64,000 nucleotides of DNA from Streptomyces roseoviridis (GTDB lineage: Bacteria > Actinomycetota > Actinomycetes > Streptomycetales > Streptomycetaceae), in assembly GCF_039535235.1 (NCBI RefSeq), contig NZ_BAAAWU010000001.1, positions 1,116,001 through 1,180,000 of the forward strand, given 5' to 3'. Every line of letters starts with the position of its first letter. Position 1 is the first letter of the stretch. Under the pieces are notes generated by a model. That model was not told the origin of the DNA and did no database searches. It worked only from the letters and a program-made list of their open reading frames with translations. The translations under genes were made by a program, and so were the position numbers. Shown in pieces: positions 8,002 to 16,755 of this stretch.

Positions 8002-8598
8002 CTACGCGTCGAGCCGCCCCAGCGCCTCCCGCGCCGCTCCCCCCAGTCGCGGGTGCGGCAGGGCCGCCTCCAGCACCGGCCGGGCCCGCGGGTCGGCGAG
8101 GGTGCCGAGGCCCTCCACGCAGGCCAGTCCGACGCGCCAGTGCGGGTCGTCGGCCGCGAGGCGGCGCTCCAGGACGGTGACGAGGGCGGGCACGCTCTCC
8201 GGGGCGCGCAGCTGGGCCAGCAGGCGGACGGGCAAGAGGGCGTAGGCGACGCGGAGTTCGTTGGTGGCGAGCGCGGCCGCGGCGCGCGCGGTGCGCGGAT
8301 CCGCGAGCCGGGCGAGGGCGTGGGCGGCGGCGACGCAGCGTTCCGGGTCGCGGTGGTTGAGGAGGAGGACGAGGGTCTCGAAGGCGCGGGGATCGCCGGC
8401 GAGGCCGAGCCGGAAGGCGGCGATCTCGCGGGCCCAGAGCGGCTGACCGGGGACGGTGAGGAGGTGGTGGAGTTCTTCCGTGCCGAGTGGTCCGAGGAGT
8501 TGTTCGAAAACCGCGGAAGGTTCTTCCCCGCTATTCCGGATCTCTTCTCGCAATCGATCGATCATCGAGCAGAATTCGGGGTCCTCGGCGAAATTCAT
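8002..8598 (-). CDS. HEAT-repeat protein
   Basis: 198 residues made of four or five HEAT/PBS-lyase-like helical repeats (for example DPRAFETLVLLLNHRD and DPRTARAAAALATNE). The acidic N-terminus (MNFAEDPEFCSMIDRL) precedes the solenoid. Start ATG at 8598; an upstream in-frame ATG adds ten poorly conserved-looking residues. Such repeats mediate protein-protein contacts; relatives in Streptomyces are often mis-named adenylosuccinate lyase. No active-site motif is seen. The gene is convergent with the oxidoreductase and divergent from the hydroxyacyl-CoA dehydrogenase gene. Role unknown. Confidence 0.8.
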   Translation of the reverse strand: MNFAEDPEFCSMIDRLREEIRNSGEEPSAVFEQLLGPLGTEELHHLLTVPGQPLWAREIAAFRLGLAGDPRAFETLVLLLNHRDPERCVAAAHALARLADPRTARAAAALATNELRVAYALLPVRLLAQLRAPESVPALVTVLERRLAADDPHWRVGLACVEGLGTLADPRARPVLEAALPHPRLGGAAREALGRLDA

Positions 8599-8998
8599 GA
8601 GGCGGAGCCTATCCGCGATCCAGATCACATTCGGTTCAACTTCCCGGGACTGGCGCGCTCGTTACTCACCGGTTAATCTCAGGTGAGCGGGTCACCCCCC
8701 GCTTCTCGCAACGGCCTGGTGACGCAGCCGTCGTGAGAGTTGTTCGGTTCGGCAGTTTTCGGCGTGACTCCGGGACAGAGTCCGTCGCCTTTTCCCTCAT
8801 CGCGCTTCCGCGCGACGCGTGCCCGCTTCCGACGGGGCCATTCGCGGCCTGCTCCGCACGGCAGCACCGCACCGCCGCGCACGACGTGCACGCAGCGGCA
8901 CGCAGGACCGCACCGCCGCAGGACAGCACCGCCGTGGCATCGCGCCGCGGCACCGCCTTCTGCCTTCAGTCGTCACTCTTCCTCCCAGGAGTCCCCTG
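8599..8998. other. 400-bp divergent intergenic region
   Basis: Separates the HEAT-repeat gene (minus) from the hydroxyacyl-CoA dehydrogenase gene (plus). The first ~150 bp are clearly less GC-rich than the surroundings, as expected for promoters. The second half is a CAGCACCGCACCGCCG-like low-complexity stretch. No ORF with convincing codon bias and no strong dyad was found. Confidence 0.5.
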
Positions 8999-10780
8999 AT
9001 GGACACCCCTCTCTCCACCATCGCCGTCGTCGGTCTCGGCACCATGGGCACGGGTATCGCCGATGTCCTCGCGCGGGCCGGCCGCGAGGTCATCGGCATC
9101 GACATCAGCGAGAGCGCGGCGGCCCGGGCCGTCGCCGCCCTGGAGACCTCCACCGCCCGCTCGGTGGCCCGCGAGCGGATCACCGAGGAGGAGCGGCAGG
9201 ACGTCCTCGCCCGCTTCCGCACCTACTCCGACCTCCAGGCGGCCGCCGACGCCGACCTCGTCATCGAGGTCGTGCCCGAGTCGTACGAGACGAAGCAGGA
9301 GGTCTTCCGGGCCCTGGACGGGATCGTCCGGCCCGGGACGATCCTGGCCACCGGCACCAACGCCCTCTCGGTCACCCGGCTCGCCGCCGACTCCGCGCAC
9401 CCCGAGCGCGTGCTCGGGCTGCACTTCTTCGCGCCGGTCCAGGCGATGAAGCTGGTGGAGGTCGTCTCCTCGGTGCTGACCGCCCCGCAGGCCGTCGACG
9501 CCGTCACCCGTCTGGCCCAGGAGCTCGGCAAGGAGACCGTCGCGGTCGGCGACCGGCCCGGTTTCGTCGCCGACGGCCTGCTCTTCGGCTACCTGAACCA
9601 GGCCGCCGCCATGTACGAGTCCAAGTACGCCTCCCGGGAGGACATCGACGCCGCGATGCGGCTCGGCTGCGGCCTGCCGATGGGTCCGCTCGCCCTGCTC
9701 GACCTGATCGGCATCGACACCGCCCGCACGGTCCTGGAGGCCATGTACGCGGCCTCGCACGACCGGCTGCACGCCCCCGCCCCCATCCTCAAGCAGCTCA
9801 GCGAGGCGGGACTGACCGGCCGCAAGTCCGGCCGCGGCTTCTACACGTACGAGGCCCCCGGCTCGTCCGTCGTCGTCCGCGACGCGCTCACCCCGCTGGA
9901 GGCCGCGGCGACCGCCCAGGGCCGCGAGGTGCGCTCGGTGGGCGTGGCCGGTTCCGGCACCATGGCCTCCGGCATCGCCGAGGTCTTCGCCAAGGCCGGT
10001 TACGACGTCGTCCTCGCCGCCCGCTCGCAGGAGAAGGCCGACACCGCCAAGGCGCGGATCGCGAAGTCCCTGGCCCGTTCCGTCGACAAGGGCCGGATGA
10101 CCGGCGAGGCGCGGGACGAGACGCTGGCCCGGATCGTCCCGGCCGGCTCGCTCGACGCCTTCGCCGACGTCGACCTGGCCGTCGAGGCGGTCGCCGAGGA
10201 CCTGGAAATCAAGCAGGACCTGTTCGCCCGCCTCGACAAGATCTGCAAGCCGGGCGCGGTGCTCGCCACCACGACCTCCTCGCTCCCGGTGGTCGCCTGC
10301 GCCCGGGCCACCTCGCGGCCGCAGGACGTCATCGGCATGCACTTCTTCAACCCGGCGCCGGCGATGAAGCTGGTGGAGATCGTCCGTACGGTGCTGACCG
10401 CCGACGACGTCCACGCCACCGTCCGCGAGGTCACCGCGAAGATCAGGAAGCACCCGGTGGACTGCGGCGACCGGGCCGGCTTCATCGTCAACGCCCTGCT
10501 GTTCCCGTACCTGAACAACGCGATCAAGATGGTCCAGGAGCACTACGCCTCCCTGGACGACATCGACGCGGCGATGAAGCTGGGCGGCGGCTACCCGATG
10601 GGGCCGTTCGAGCTCCTCGACGTGGTCGGCCTGGACGTCTCGCTCGCCATCGAGAAGGTGCTGCACCGCGAGTTCCGCGACCCGGGTCTCGCCCCGGCGC
10701 CGCTCCTGGAGCACCTGGTGGCCGCGGGCTGCCTCGGCCGCAAGACGGGGCGCGGCTTCCGCGAATATGCCCGGCGCTGA
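8999..10780 (+). CDS. Fused tandem 3-hydroxyacyl-CoA dehydrogenase
   Basis: 593 residues: two complete 3-hydroxybutyryl-CoA dehydrogenase units in one chain, twice the usual ~285. Unit 1 (about 1-290) has VVGLGTMGTGIAD and LHFFAPVQAMKLVEVV; unit 2 (about 312-593) has VAGSGTMASGIAE and MHFFNPAPAMKLVEIV. Each carries its own NAD-binding glycine motif, the catalytic-His strand and an RKxGRGF C-terminal motif. It likely interconverts 3-hydroxybutyryl-CoA and acetoacetyl-CoA, feeding crotonyl-CoA to the EMC pathway encoded downstream. Start ATG 8999 has CAGGAG upstream. The fusion is seen in other Streptomyces; whether both halves are active is not known. Confidence 0.9.
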   Translation: MDTPLSTIAVVGLGTMGTGIADVLARAGREVIGIDISESAAARAVAALETSTARSVARERITEEERQDVLARFRTYSDLQAAADADLVIEVVPESYETKQEVFRALDGIVRPGTILATGTNALSVTRLAADSAHPERVLGLHFFAPVQAMKLVEVVSSVLTAPQAVDAVTRLAQELGKETVAVGDRPGFVADGLLFGYLNQAAAMYESKYASREDIDAAMRLGCGLPMGPLALLDLIGIDTARTVLEAMYAASHDRLHAPAPILKQLSEAGLTGRKSGRGFYTYEAPGSSVVVRDALTPLEAAATAQGREVRSVGVAGSGTMASGIAEVFAKAGYDVVLAARSQEKADTAKARIAKSLARSVDKGRMTGEARDETLARIVPAGSLDAFADVDLAVEAVAEDLEIKQDLFARLDKICKPGAVLATTTSSLPVVACARATSRPQDVIGMHFFNPAPAMKLVEIVRTVLTADDVHATVREVTAKIRKHPVDCGDRAGFIVNALLFPYLNNAIKMVQEHYASLDDIDAAMKLGGGYPMGPFELLDVVGLDVSLAIEKVLHREFRDPGLAPAPLLEHLVAAGCLGRKTGRGFREYARR

Positions 10781-10904
10781 GGCCGGGGCCGGGCCCCGCG
10801 GGGGGTGGGGAGGGCTGCTCAGCCGGTCCGGCGCGGCCGGCGCCGGGGCCGCCTCCCCTGCCCCACCTGGGCACACTCCCGCTCCGATGCAGTACGTTCG
10901 GGAC

Positions 10905-11744
10905 ATGTCCAAGGCCGCGAAGACACCCCGTGCCACGTCCACGTCCGACGCCCAGGAGAGCGCGGCGGGGACCCGTGCCGCCGCGCAGCGGCTGAAAATG
11001 CGCCGGGAACTGGCCGCGGCGGCCATGGAGCTGTTCGCCACCAAGGGCTACGAGGCCACGACCGTCGACGAGATCGCGGCGGCGGCCGGGGTGGCCCGCC
11101 GGACCTTCTTCCGCCACTTCCGTTCCAAGGAAGAGGCGATCTTCCCGGACCACGACGACACCCTGGTCCGGGCGGAGGCGGTCCTGAACGCGGCGCCGCC
11201 GCACGAGCACCCCCTCGACACGGTGTGCCGGGGCATCAAGGAAGTCATGAAGATGTACGCGGGTTCGCCCGCGGTCTCCGTCGAGCGGTACCGGCTGACC
11301 CGCGAGGTGCCGACGCTGCGCGAGCGCGAGATCGCCTCGGTGGCCCGCTACGAGCGCCTCTTCACCCGCTATCTGCTGGGCCACTTCGACGAGCGCGACC
11401 ACCACGACGGCAACGACGACCCGCTGCTCGCCGAGGTGGCGGCCTCGGCCGTGGTCACCGCCCACAACCACGTCCTGCGCCGCTGGCTGCGGGCGGGCGG
11501 CCAGGGGGACGTGGAGGCCCAGCTCGACCACGCCTTCGCCATCGTCCGGGAGACGTTCGGCTCGGGCATAGGCGCCGGCCGCAAGACGGGCACCGTCGCC
11601 GCCGCGGCCGGGGCCGCCGCCGAGGAACCGGCGGCGGTCGCCTCGGTCTCCCCCGGGACCGACGTCGTGGTCACGGTGATGCGCTCGGACGCCCCGCTGG
11701 ACGAGGTCGTCCGCACCATCGAGGAAGCCCTCAAGAAGCGCTGA
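10905..11744 (+). CDS. TetR-family regulator of the EMC genes (inferred)
   Basis: 279 residues. The TetR helix-turn-helix (ATKGYEATTVDEIAAAAGVARRTFFRHFRSKE region, about 38-75) follows a variable N-terminus. The ligand-binding domain runs to about 215, then an Ala-rich linker and a C-terminal extension (DVVVTVMRSDAPLDEVVRTI) not found in ordinary TetRs. It lies between the fused dehydrogenase and ccr, the usual place of the regulator in Streptomyces EMC loci, so repression of ccr by a CoA ester is a fair inference. Start chosen at ATG 10905; an ATG at 10887 is possible, and neither has a strong ribosome site. Confidence 0.85.
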   Translation: MSKAAKTPRATSTSDAQESAAGTRAAAQRLKMRRELAAAAMELFATKGYEATTVDEIAAAAGVARRTFFRHFRSKEEAIFPDHDDTLVRAEAVLNAAPPHEHPLDTVCRGIKEVMKMYAGSPAVSVERYRLTREVPTLREREIASVARYERLFTRYLLGHFDERDHHDGNDDPLLAEVAASAVVTAHNHVLRRWLRAGGQGDVEAQLDHAFAIVRETFGSGIGAGRKTGTVAAAAGAAAEEPAAVASVSPGTDVVVTVMRSDAPLDEVVRTIEEALKKR

Positions 11745-12090
11745 CCCCCGCGGCCGGGGCCGCGTCGGCCCGCCGCGGCGCCCCTGGCGGGCCCCCGGCC
11801 ACCCGGCCACCCGCCGGCCCGCCACACGGCCACTCGGCCCCTCGGCCACACCCGCGAGTCCCGGCCGGGCCCCGAGCGCCCGGCCCGCCCCCCTTCACCC
11901 GTACGGCACCCCGTGCCCCCGGCACCAGCCCCCCGCGCGCCGGGCCCCGCGCGCAAGCCGTCCGCGCCGCCCCCGCCCCGCGCCCGCTGAGCCGTTCGTC
12001 ACGTCGCCGACGCACGGCCCCGCCCGAATCGCCCCTGGTCAGACGGGTTTTCCGGGGCCCTTCGATCGATCATCGCTCATCTGTGGCGGG
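11745..12090. other. GC-rich spacer between TetR gene and ccr control region
   Basis: Very C-rich sequence with no believable ORF (open frames give Pro/Ala/Arg low complexity). The TetR terminator probably lies here, but no single hairpin stands out. From about 12040 the base composition drops sharply, marking the start of the ccr regulatory region. Confidence 0.45.
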
Positions 12091-12128
12091 CAGATTGCAT
12101 CTGAGTGAAATTGTTGGCACGCAGTGCC
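12091..12128. promoter_or_regulatory. Two 5-3-5 dyads upstream of the ccr promoter
   Basis: CAGAT-TGC-ATCTG (12091-12103) and GGCAC-GCA-GTGCC (12116-12128) are perfect 5-bp inverted repeats with 3-bp centres, 25 bp apart. The second abuts the -35 element, and a further GTGCC half-site (12146-12150) lies in the promoter spacer. The position suits a TetR-type operator, probably for the protein encoded at 10905-11744. Confidence 0.45.
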
Positions 12129-12157
12129 TTGTCAGGTGACACGGCGTGCCATACGTT
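12129..12157 (+). promoter_or_regulatory. ccr: Candidate HrdB-type promoter of the EMC operon
   Basis: TTGTCA (-35, 12129-12134) and TACGTT (-10, 12152-12157) are separated by exactly 17 bases, close to the main vegetative sigma consensus. Transcription would start near 12164, giving a leader of roughly 215 nt before the ccr GTG. Confidence 0.55.
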
Positions 12158-12173
12158 GATGTCGTCCGGGCGG

Positions 12174-12203
12174 CCGGCGCGCCGAGGACTCCTCGCGCGC
12201 CGG
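12174..12203 (+). promoter_or_regulatory. ccr: Strong hairpin near the 5' end of the ccr leader
   Basis: CCGGCGCG-C-CGAGGA pairs with TCCTCGCGCGCCGG: about 14 bp with one bulged C and a minimal loop. It would form about 10 nt after the predicted transcription start. It may stabilise the transcript or act in attenuation; the sequence does not say which. Confidence 0.45.
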
Positions 12204-12380
12204 CTGTCCCCACAAGCGATCCTGCTTGTGCGCCCGGGCGCCTGCGTCACAGGCAACCTCGCGCCACACCACGGCGCCGCCACAGCACCACCGCGCCGAA
12301 CCGACGGCACACCTCCACACCAGCAACCCCGACGCAACCCTCAGCGCGCCCCGTGGGCGCCGCACCGCCGGAGGCATCCC

Positions 12381-13718
12381 GTGAAGGACATCCTGGACGC
12401 GATCCAGTCGCCCGAGTCCACCTCGGCCGACTTCGCCAACATCAAGCTCCCCGAGTCGTACCGCGCCGTCACCGTCCACAAGGACGAGACCGAGATGTTC
12501 ACCGGGCTCGCCAGCCGCGACAAGGACCCCCGCAAGTCGCTCCACCTGGACGACGTCCCGCTGCCCGAGCTCGGCCCGGGCGAGGCCCTGGTCGCCGTCA
12601 TGGCCAGCTCCGTGAACTACAACTCGGTCTGGACCTCGATCTTCGAGCCGGTGTCGACCTTCGGCTTCCTGGAGCGCTACGGCCGCCTCTCCGAGCTCAC
12701 CAAGCGCCACGACCTGCCGTACCACATCATCGGCTCCGACCTCGCGGGCGTCGTCCTGCGCACCGGCCCCGGCGTGAACTCGTGGAAGCCCGGCGACGAG
12801 GTCGTCGCGCACTGCCTCTCGGTCGAGCTGGAGTCCTCGGACGGCCACAACGACACGATGCTCGACCCCGAGCAGCGCATCTGGGGCTTCGAGACCAACT
12901 TCGGCGGTCTCGCCGAGATCGCCCTCGTGAAGTCCAACCAGCTGATGCCGAAGCCCGACCACCTCAGCTGGGAGGAGGCCGCGGCGCCGGGTCTGGTGAA
13001 CTCGACCGCGTACCGCCAGCTGGTCTCGCGCAACGGCGCCGGCATGAAGCAGGGCGACAACGTGCTCATCTGGGGCGCGAGCGGCGGCCTCGGCTCGTAC
13101 GCCACCCAGTTCGCGCTTGCCGGCGGCGCCAACCCGATCTGTGTCGTCTCCTCCCCCGAGAAGGCCGACATCTGCCGCTCGATGGGCGCCGAGGCGGTCA
13201 TCGACCGCAACGCCGAGGGCTACAGGTTCTGGAAGGACGAGCAGACCCAGGACCCGAAGGAGTGGAAGCGCTTCGGGTCGAAGATCCGCGAGCTGACCGG
13301 CGGCGAGGACATCGACATCGTCTTCGAGCACCCGGGCCGCGAGACCTTCGGCGCCTCGGTCTACGTCACCCGCAAGGGCGGCACCATCACCACCTGCGCC
13401 TCGACCTCGGGCTACATGCACCAGTACGACAACCGCTACCTGTGGATGTCCCTGAAGCGCATCATCGGCTCGCACTTCGCGAACTACCGCGAGGCGTGGG
13501 AGGCCAACCGCCTGATCGCCAAGGGCAAGATCCACCCGACGCTGTCGAAGGTGTACTCGCTGGAGGACACCGGTCAGGCCGCGTACGACGTCCACCGCAA
13601 CCTGCACCAGGGCAAGGTGGGCGTGCTGGCCCTCGCCCCGGAGGAGGGCCTCGGCGTCCGCGACCCGGAGATGCGCGCGAAGCACATCGACGCCATCAAC
13701 CGCTTCCGTAACGTCTGA
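12381..13718 (+). CDS. ccr: Crotonyl-CoA carboxylase/reductase
   Basis: 445 residues. The enzyme carboxylates and reduces crotonyl-CoA with NADPH and CO2 to (2S)-ethylmalonyl-CoA, the key step of the EMC pathway and a source of polyketide extender units. Zinc-free MDR fold with the NADPH motif WGASGGLGSYATQ (about 231-243). The four residues that hold CO2 in the Kitasatospora setae enzyme (Asn81, Phe170, Glu171, His365) occur here at exactly the same numbers: VNYN, GFETNFGG and GSHFAN. The GTG at 12381 has GGAGG six bases upstream. First gene of the operon; meaA follows after 15 bp. Confidence 0.97.
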   Translation: MKDILDAIQSPESTSADFANIKLPESYRAVTVHKDETEMFTGLASRDKDPRKSLHLDDVPLPELGPGEALVAVMASSVNYNSVWTSIFEPVSTFGFLERYGRLSELTKRHDLPYHIIGSDLAGVVLRTGPGVNSWKPGDEVVAHCLSVELESSDGHNDTMLDPEQRIWGFETNFGGLAEIALVKSNQLMPKPDHLSWEEAAAPGLVNSTAYRQLVSRNGAGMKQGDNVLIWGASGGLGSYATQFALAGGANPICVVSSPEKADICRSMGAEAVIDRNAEGYRFWKDEQTQDPKEWKRFGSKIRELTGGEDIDIVFEHPGRETFGASVYVTRKGGTITTCASTSGYMHQYDNRYLWMSLKRIIGSHFANYREAWEANRLIAKGKIHPTLSKVYSLEDTGQAAYDVHRNLHQGKVGVLALAPEEGLGVRDPEMRAKHIDAINRFRNV

Positions 13719-13733
13719 CCCCCGGGACCACAG

Positions 13734-15788
13734 ATGACAGAGCGTCAGCCGCAGGCACGCAAGGAAAAGGACCGGCCGTGGCTCATGCGGACGTACGCCG
13801 GCCACTCGACCGCCGAGGCGTCGAACGAGCTCTACCGGCGGAACCTCGCCAAGGGCCAGACCGGCCTCTCGGTCGCGTTCGACCTGCCCACGCAGACCGG
13901 CTACGACCCCGACCACATCCTCGCCCGCGGCGAGGTCGGCCGGGTCGGGGTCCCCGTCTCGCACCTCGGTGACATGCGGCGGCTGTTCCAGGACATCCCC
14001 CTGGAGCAGATGAACACCTCGATGACCATCAACGCCACCGCGATGTGGCTGCTGGCGCTCTACCAGGTGGTCGCCGAGGAGCAGGGCGCGGACATCACCA
14101 AGCTCCAGGGCACCACCCAGAACGACATCGTGAAGGAGTACCTGTCGCGGGGGACGCACGTCTTCCCGCCGGGGCCGTCGCTGCGCCTGACGACGGACAT
14201 GATCGCCTACACGGTGAACCACATGCCGAAGTGGAACCCGATCAACATCTGCAGCTACCACCTGCAGGAGGCGGGGGCCACTCCGGTCCAGGAGATCGCG
14301 TACGCGATGTCCACGGCCATCGCCGTCCTCGACGCCGTCCGCGCCTCGGGGCAGGTCCCCGAGGAGCGGTTCGGCGAGGTCGTCGCCCGGATCTCGTTCT
14401 TCGTGAACGCCGGCGTCCGCTTCATCGAGGAGATGTGCAAGATGCGCGCCTTCGGCCGCATCTGGGACACGATCACCCGCGAGCGCTACGGCATCGAGGA
14501 CCCCCGTCAGCGCCGGTTCCGCTACGGCGTGCAGGTCAACTCGCTCGGCCTGACCGAGGCCCAGCCGGAGAACAACGTCCAGCGGATCGTCCTGGAGATG
14601 CTGGCCGTCACGCTCTCCAAGGACGCCCGCGCGCGGGCCGTGCAGCTGCCCGCCTGGAACGAGGCGCTCGGCCTGCCCCGGCCCTGGGACCAGCAGTGGT
14701 CGCTGCGCATCCAGCAGGTCCTCGCCCACGAGTCCGACCTGCTGGAGTACGAGGACATCTTCGCCGGCTCGCACGTCATCGAGGCCAAGGTGGACGCCCT
14801 GGTCACCGACTGCATGGCGGAGATCGAGCGGATCCAGGAGATGGGCGGCGCGATGGCCGCCGTCGAGTCCGGCTACCTCAAGGCGCAGCTGGTCTCCTCG
14901 CACGCCGAGCGGCGCGCCCGGATCGAGTCGGGCGAGGAGAAGATCGTCGGCGTCAACATCTTCGAGACGACCGAGCCGAACCCGCTGACCGCGGACCTCG
15001 ACACCGCGATCCAGACGGTCGACCCGGCCGTCGAGGCGCGGGTGGTGGCCGCCCTCCAGGAGTGGCGGGACACCCGCTACCAGCCGCCGTTCAACCACCC
15101 GAGGCCCTGCAAGGCCCTGGAGCGCCTCAAGGAGGCCGCCAAGGGCAGCGGGAACCTCATGGAGGCCACCCTCGAGTGCGCCCGGGCGGGTGTCACGACC
15201 GGCGAGTGGGCCGGGGCGCTGCGCGAGGTCTTCGGCGAGTTCCGCGCCCCGACCGGCGTCTCCTCCGCCCCGGTGGCGGTGCCGGCCGAGGCGGGCTCCC
15301 CGCTGGCCGAGGTGCGCCGCAAGGTGGACCGGACGGCCCAGGACATGGGAGTGGGCAAGCTCCGCTTCCTGGTCGGCAAGCCGGGCCTCGACGGGCACTC
15401 CAACGGTGCCGAGCAGATCGCCGTGCGGGCCCGTGACGCCGGCTTCGAGGTGGTCTACCAGGGCATCCGGCTGACGCCCGAGCAGATCGTGGACGCGGCC
15501 CTGGAGGAGGACGTGCACGCGGTCGGCCTGTCGATCCTGTCCGGCTCGCACGCCCAGCTGGTGCCGGACGTCCTCGACCGGCTGAAGGACGCGGGCGCGG
15601 CCGACATCCCGGTCGTCGTCGGCGGGATCATCCCGAACGCCGACGCCGAGGAGCTGCGGGCGGCGGGTGTGGCCGCCGTCTTCACGCCGAAGGACTTCGG
15701 CATCACCGGGATCATCGGCCGTATCGTCGACGAGATCCGCAAAGCCAACAAGCTCAGCCCCCTCGAAAGTACGGAGGTCCCCGCATGA
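13734..15788 (+). CDS. meaA: Ethylmalonyl-CoA mutase (B12-dependent)
   Basis: 684 residues in one chain. Residues 1-510 form the CoA-binding TIM barrel (YAGHSTAEASNELYRRNLAKG, TQTGYDPDH, PENNVQRI). About 540-675 is the cobalamin domain with the base-off motif GLDGHSNGAEQ and the downstream LSILSGSH and VVVGGIIP. It rearranges (2R)-ethylmalonyl-CoA to methylsuccinyl-CoA. The fused single-chain form and the operon separate it from methylmalonyl-CoA mutase. ATG at 13734; its end overlaps the next gene by 4 bp (ATGA), implying coupled translation. Confidence 0.96.
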   Translation: MTERQPQARKEKDRPWLMRTYAGHSTAEASNELYRRNLAKGQTGLSVAFDLPTQTGYDPDHILARGEVGRVGVPVSHLGDMRRLFQDIPLEQMNTSMTINATAMWLLALYQVVAEEQGADITKLQGTTQNDIVKEYLSRGTHVFPPGPSLRLTTDMIAYTVNHMPKWNPINICSYHLQEAGATPVQEIAYAMSTAIAVLDAVRASGQVPEERFGEVVARISFFVNAGVRFIEEMCKMRAFGRIWDTITRERYGIEDPRQRRFRYGVQVNSLGLTEAQPENNVQRIVLEMLAVTLSKDARARAVQLPAWNEALGLPRPWDQQWSLRIQQVLAHESDLLEYEDIFAGSHVIEAKVDALVTDCMAEIERIQEMGGAMAAVESGYLKAQLVSSHAERRARIESGEEKIVGVNIFETTEPNPLTADLDTAIQTVDPAVEARVVAALQEWRDTRYQPPFNHPRPCKALERLKEAAKGSGNLMEATLECARAGVTTGEWAGALREVFGEFRAPTGVSSAPVAVPAEAGSPLAEVRRKVDRTAQDMGVGKLRFLVGKPGLDGHSNGAEQIAVRARDAGFEVVYQGIRLTPEQIVDAALEEDVHAVGLSILSGSHAQLVPDVLDRLKDAGAADIPVVVGGIIPNADAEELRAAGVAAVFTPKDFGITGIIGRIVDEIRKANKLSPLESTEVPA

Positions 15789-16750
15789 CCAGCCCCGTGA
15801 ACCGCCTGCGCCCCCGCCGCTCGTGCCTGGCGGTCCCCGGCTCCAACCCGCGCTTCCTGGAGAAGGCCCAGGGTCTCGCCGCGGACCAGGTCTTCCTCGA
15901 CCTGGAGGACGCCTGCGCGCCGCTGGCCAAGCCGGAGGCCCGGCACACCATCGTGAAGTTCCTGAACGAGGGCGACTGGACGGGCAAGACCCGCGTCGTG
16001 CGCGTCAACGACTGGACGACCCACTGGACCTACCGGGACGTGGTCACGGTCGTCGAGGGCGCCGGCCAGAACCTCGACTGCATCATGCTGCCGAAGGTGC
16101 AGAACGCGGAGCAGATCGTCGCCCTCGACCTGCTGCTGACGCAGATCGAGAAGACGATGGGCTTCGAGGTCGGCAAGATCGGCATCGAGGCGCAGATCGA
16201 GAACGCGCAGGGCCTCGTCAACGTGAACGCGATCGCGCAGGCCTCGCAGCGCGTGGAGACGATCATCTTCGGCCCGGCCGACTTCATGGCCTCCATCAAC
16301 ATGAAGTCCCTGGTCGTCGGCGAGCAGCCGCCCGGCTACCCGGCGGACGCGTACCACCACATCCTGATGAGCATCCTGATGGCCGCCCGCGCCAACAACC
16401 TCCAGGCGATCGACGGCCCCTACCTCCAGATCCGCAACCAGGAGGGCTACCGCGCGGTCGCGCAGCGGGCCGCCGCGCTCGGCTTCGACGGCAAGTGGGT
16501 GCTGCACCCGGACCAGGTCGCCGCCGCGAACGAGATCTTCTCGCCGTCGCAGGAGGACTTCGACCACGCCGAGCTGATCCTCGACGCGTACGACTACTAC
16601 ACGTCCGAGGCCGGCGGGAAGAAGGGCTCGGCGATGCTCGGCGACGAGATGATCGACGAGGCCTCCCGCAAGATGGCGCTGGTCATCTCGGGCAAGGGCC
16701 GGGCCGCCGGAATGCAGCGCACCAGCAAGTTCGAGATCCCGGAGGCCTGA
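15785..16750 (+). CDS. mcl: Malyl-CoA/beta-methylmalyl-CoA lyase (CitE-like)
   Basis: 321 residues, HpcH/HpaI-CitE TIM barrel. Typical motifs are RSCLAVPGSNPRFLEKA (CoA/phosphate end), DQVFLDLEDA (metal/acid), GIEAQIENAQGLVN and FGPADFMASI. In the EMC pathway it splits beta-methylmalyl-CoA to glyoxylate and propionyl-CoA; related enzymes also handle malyl-CoA. Start overlaps the meaA stop by 4 bp. Third gene of the operon. Confidence 0.92.
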   Translation: MTSPVNRLRPRRSCLAVPGSNPRFLEKAQGLAADQVFLDLEDACAPLAKPEARHTIVKFLNEGDWTGKTRVVRVNDWTTHWTYRDVVTVVEGAGQNLDCIMLPKVQNAEQIVALDLLLTQIEKTMGFEVGKIGIEAQIENAQGLVNVNAIAQASQRVETIIFGPADFMASINMKSLVVGEQPPGYPADAYHHILMSILMAARANNLQAIDGPYLQIRNQEGYRAVAQRAAALGFDGKWVLHPDQVAAANEIFSPSQEDFDHAELILDAYDYYTSEAGGKKGSAMLGDEMIDEASRKMALVISGKGRAAGMQRTSKFEIPEA

Positions 16751-16755
16751 TTCCG

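Noticed and set aside
12132..15551. A 1139-codon minus-strand open frame across ccr and meaA
   Set aside because: Antisense shadow of two certain enzymes; no domain, and Val/Leu/Asp/His-rich composition typical of reversed GC-rich codons.
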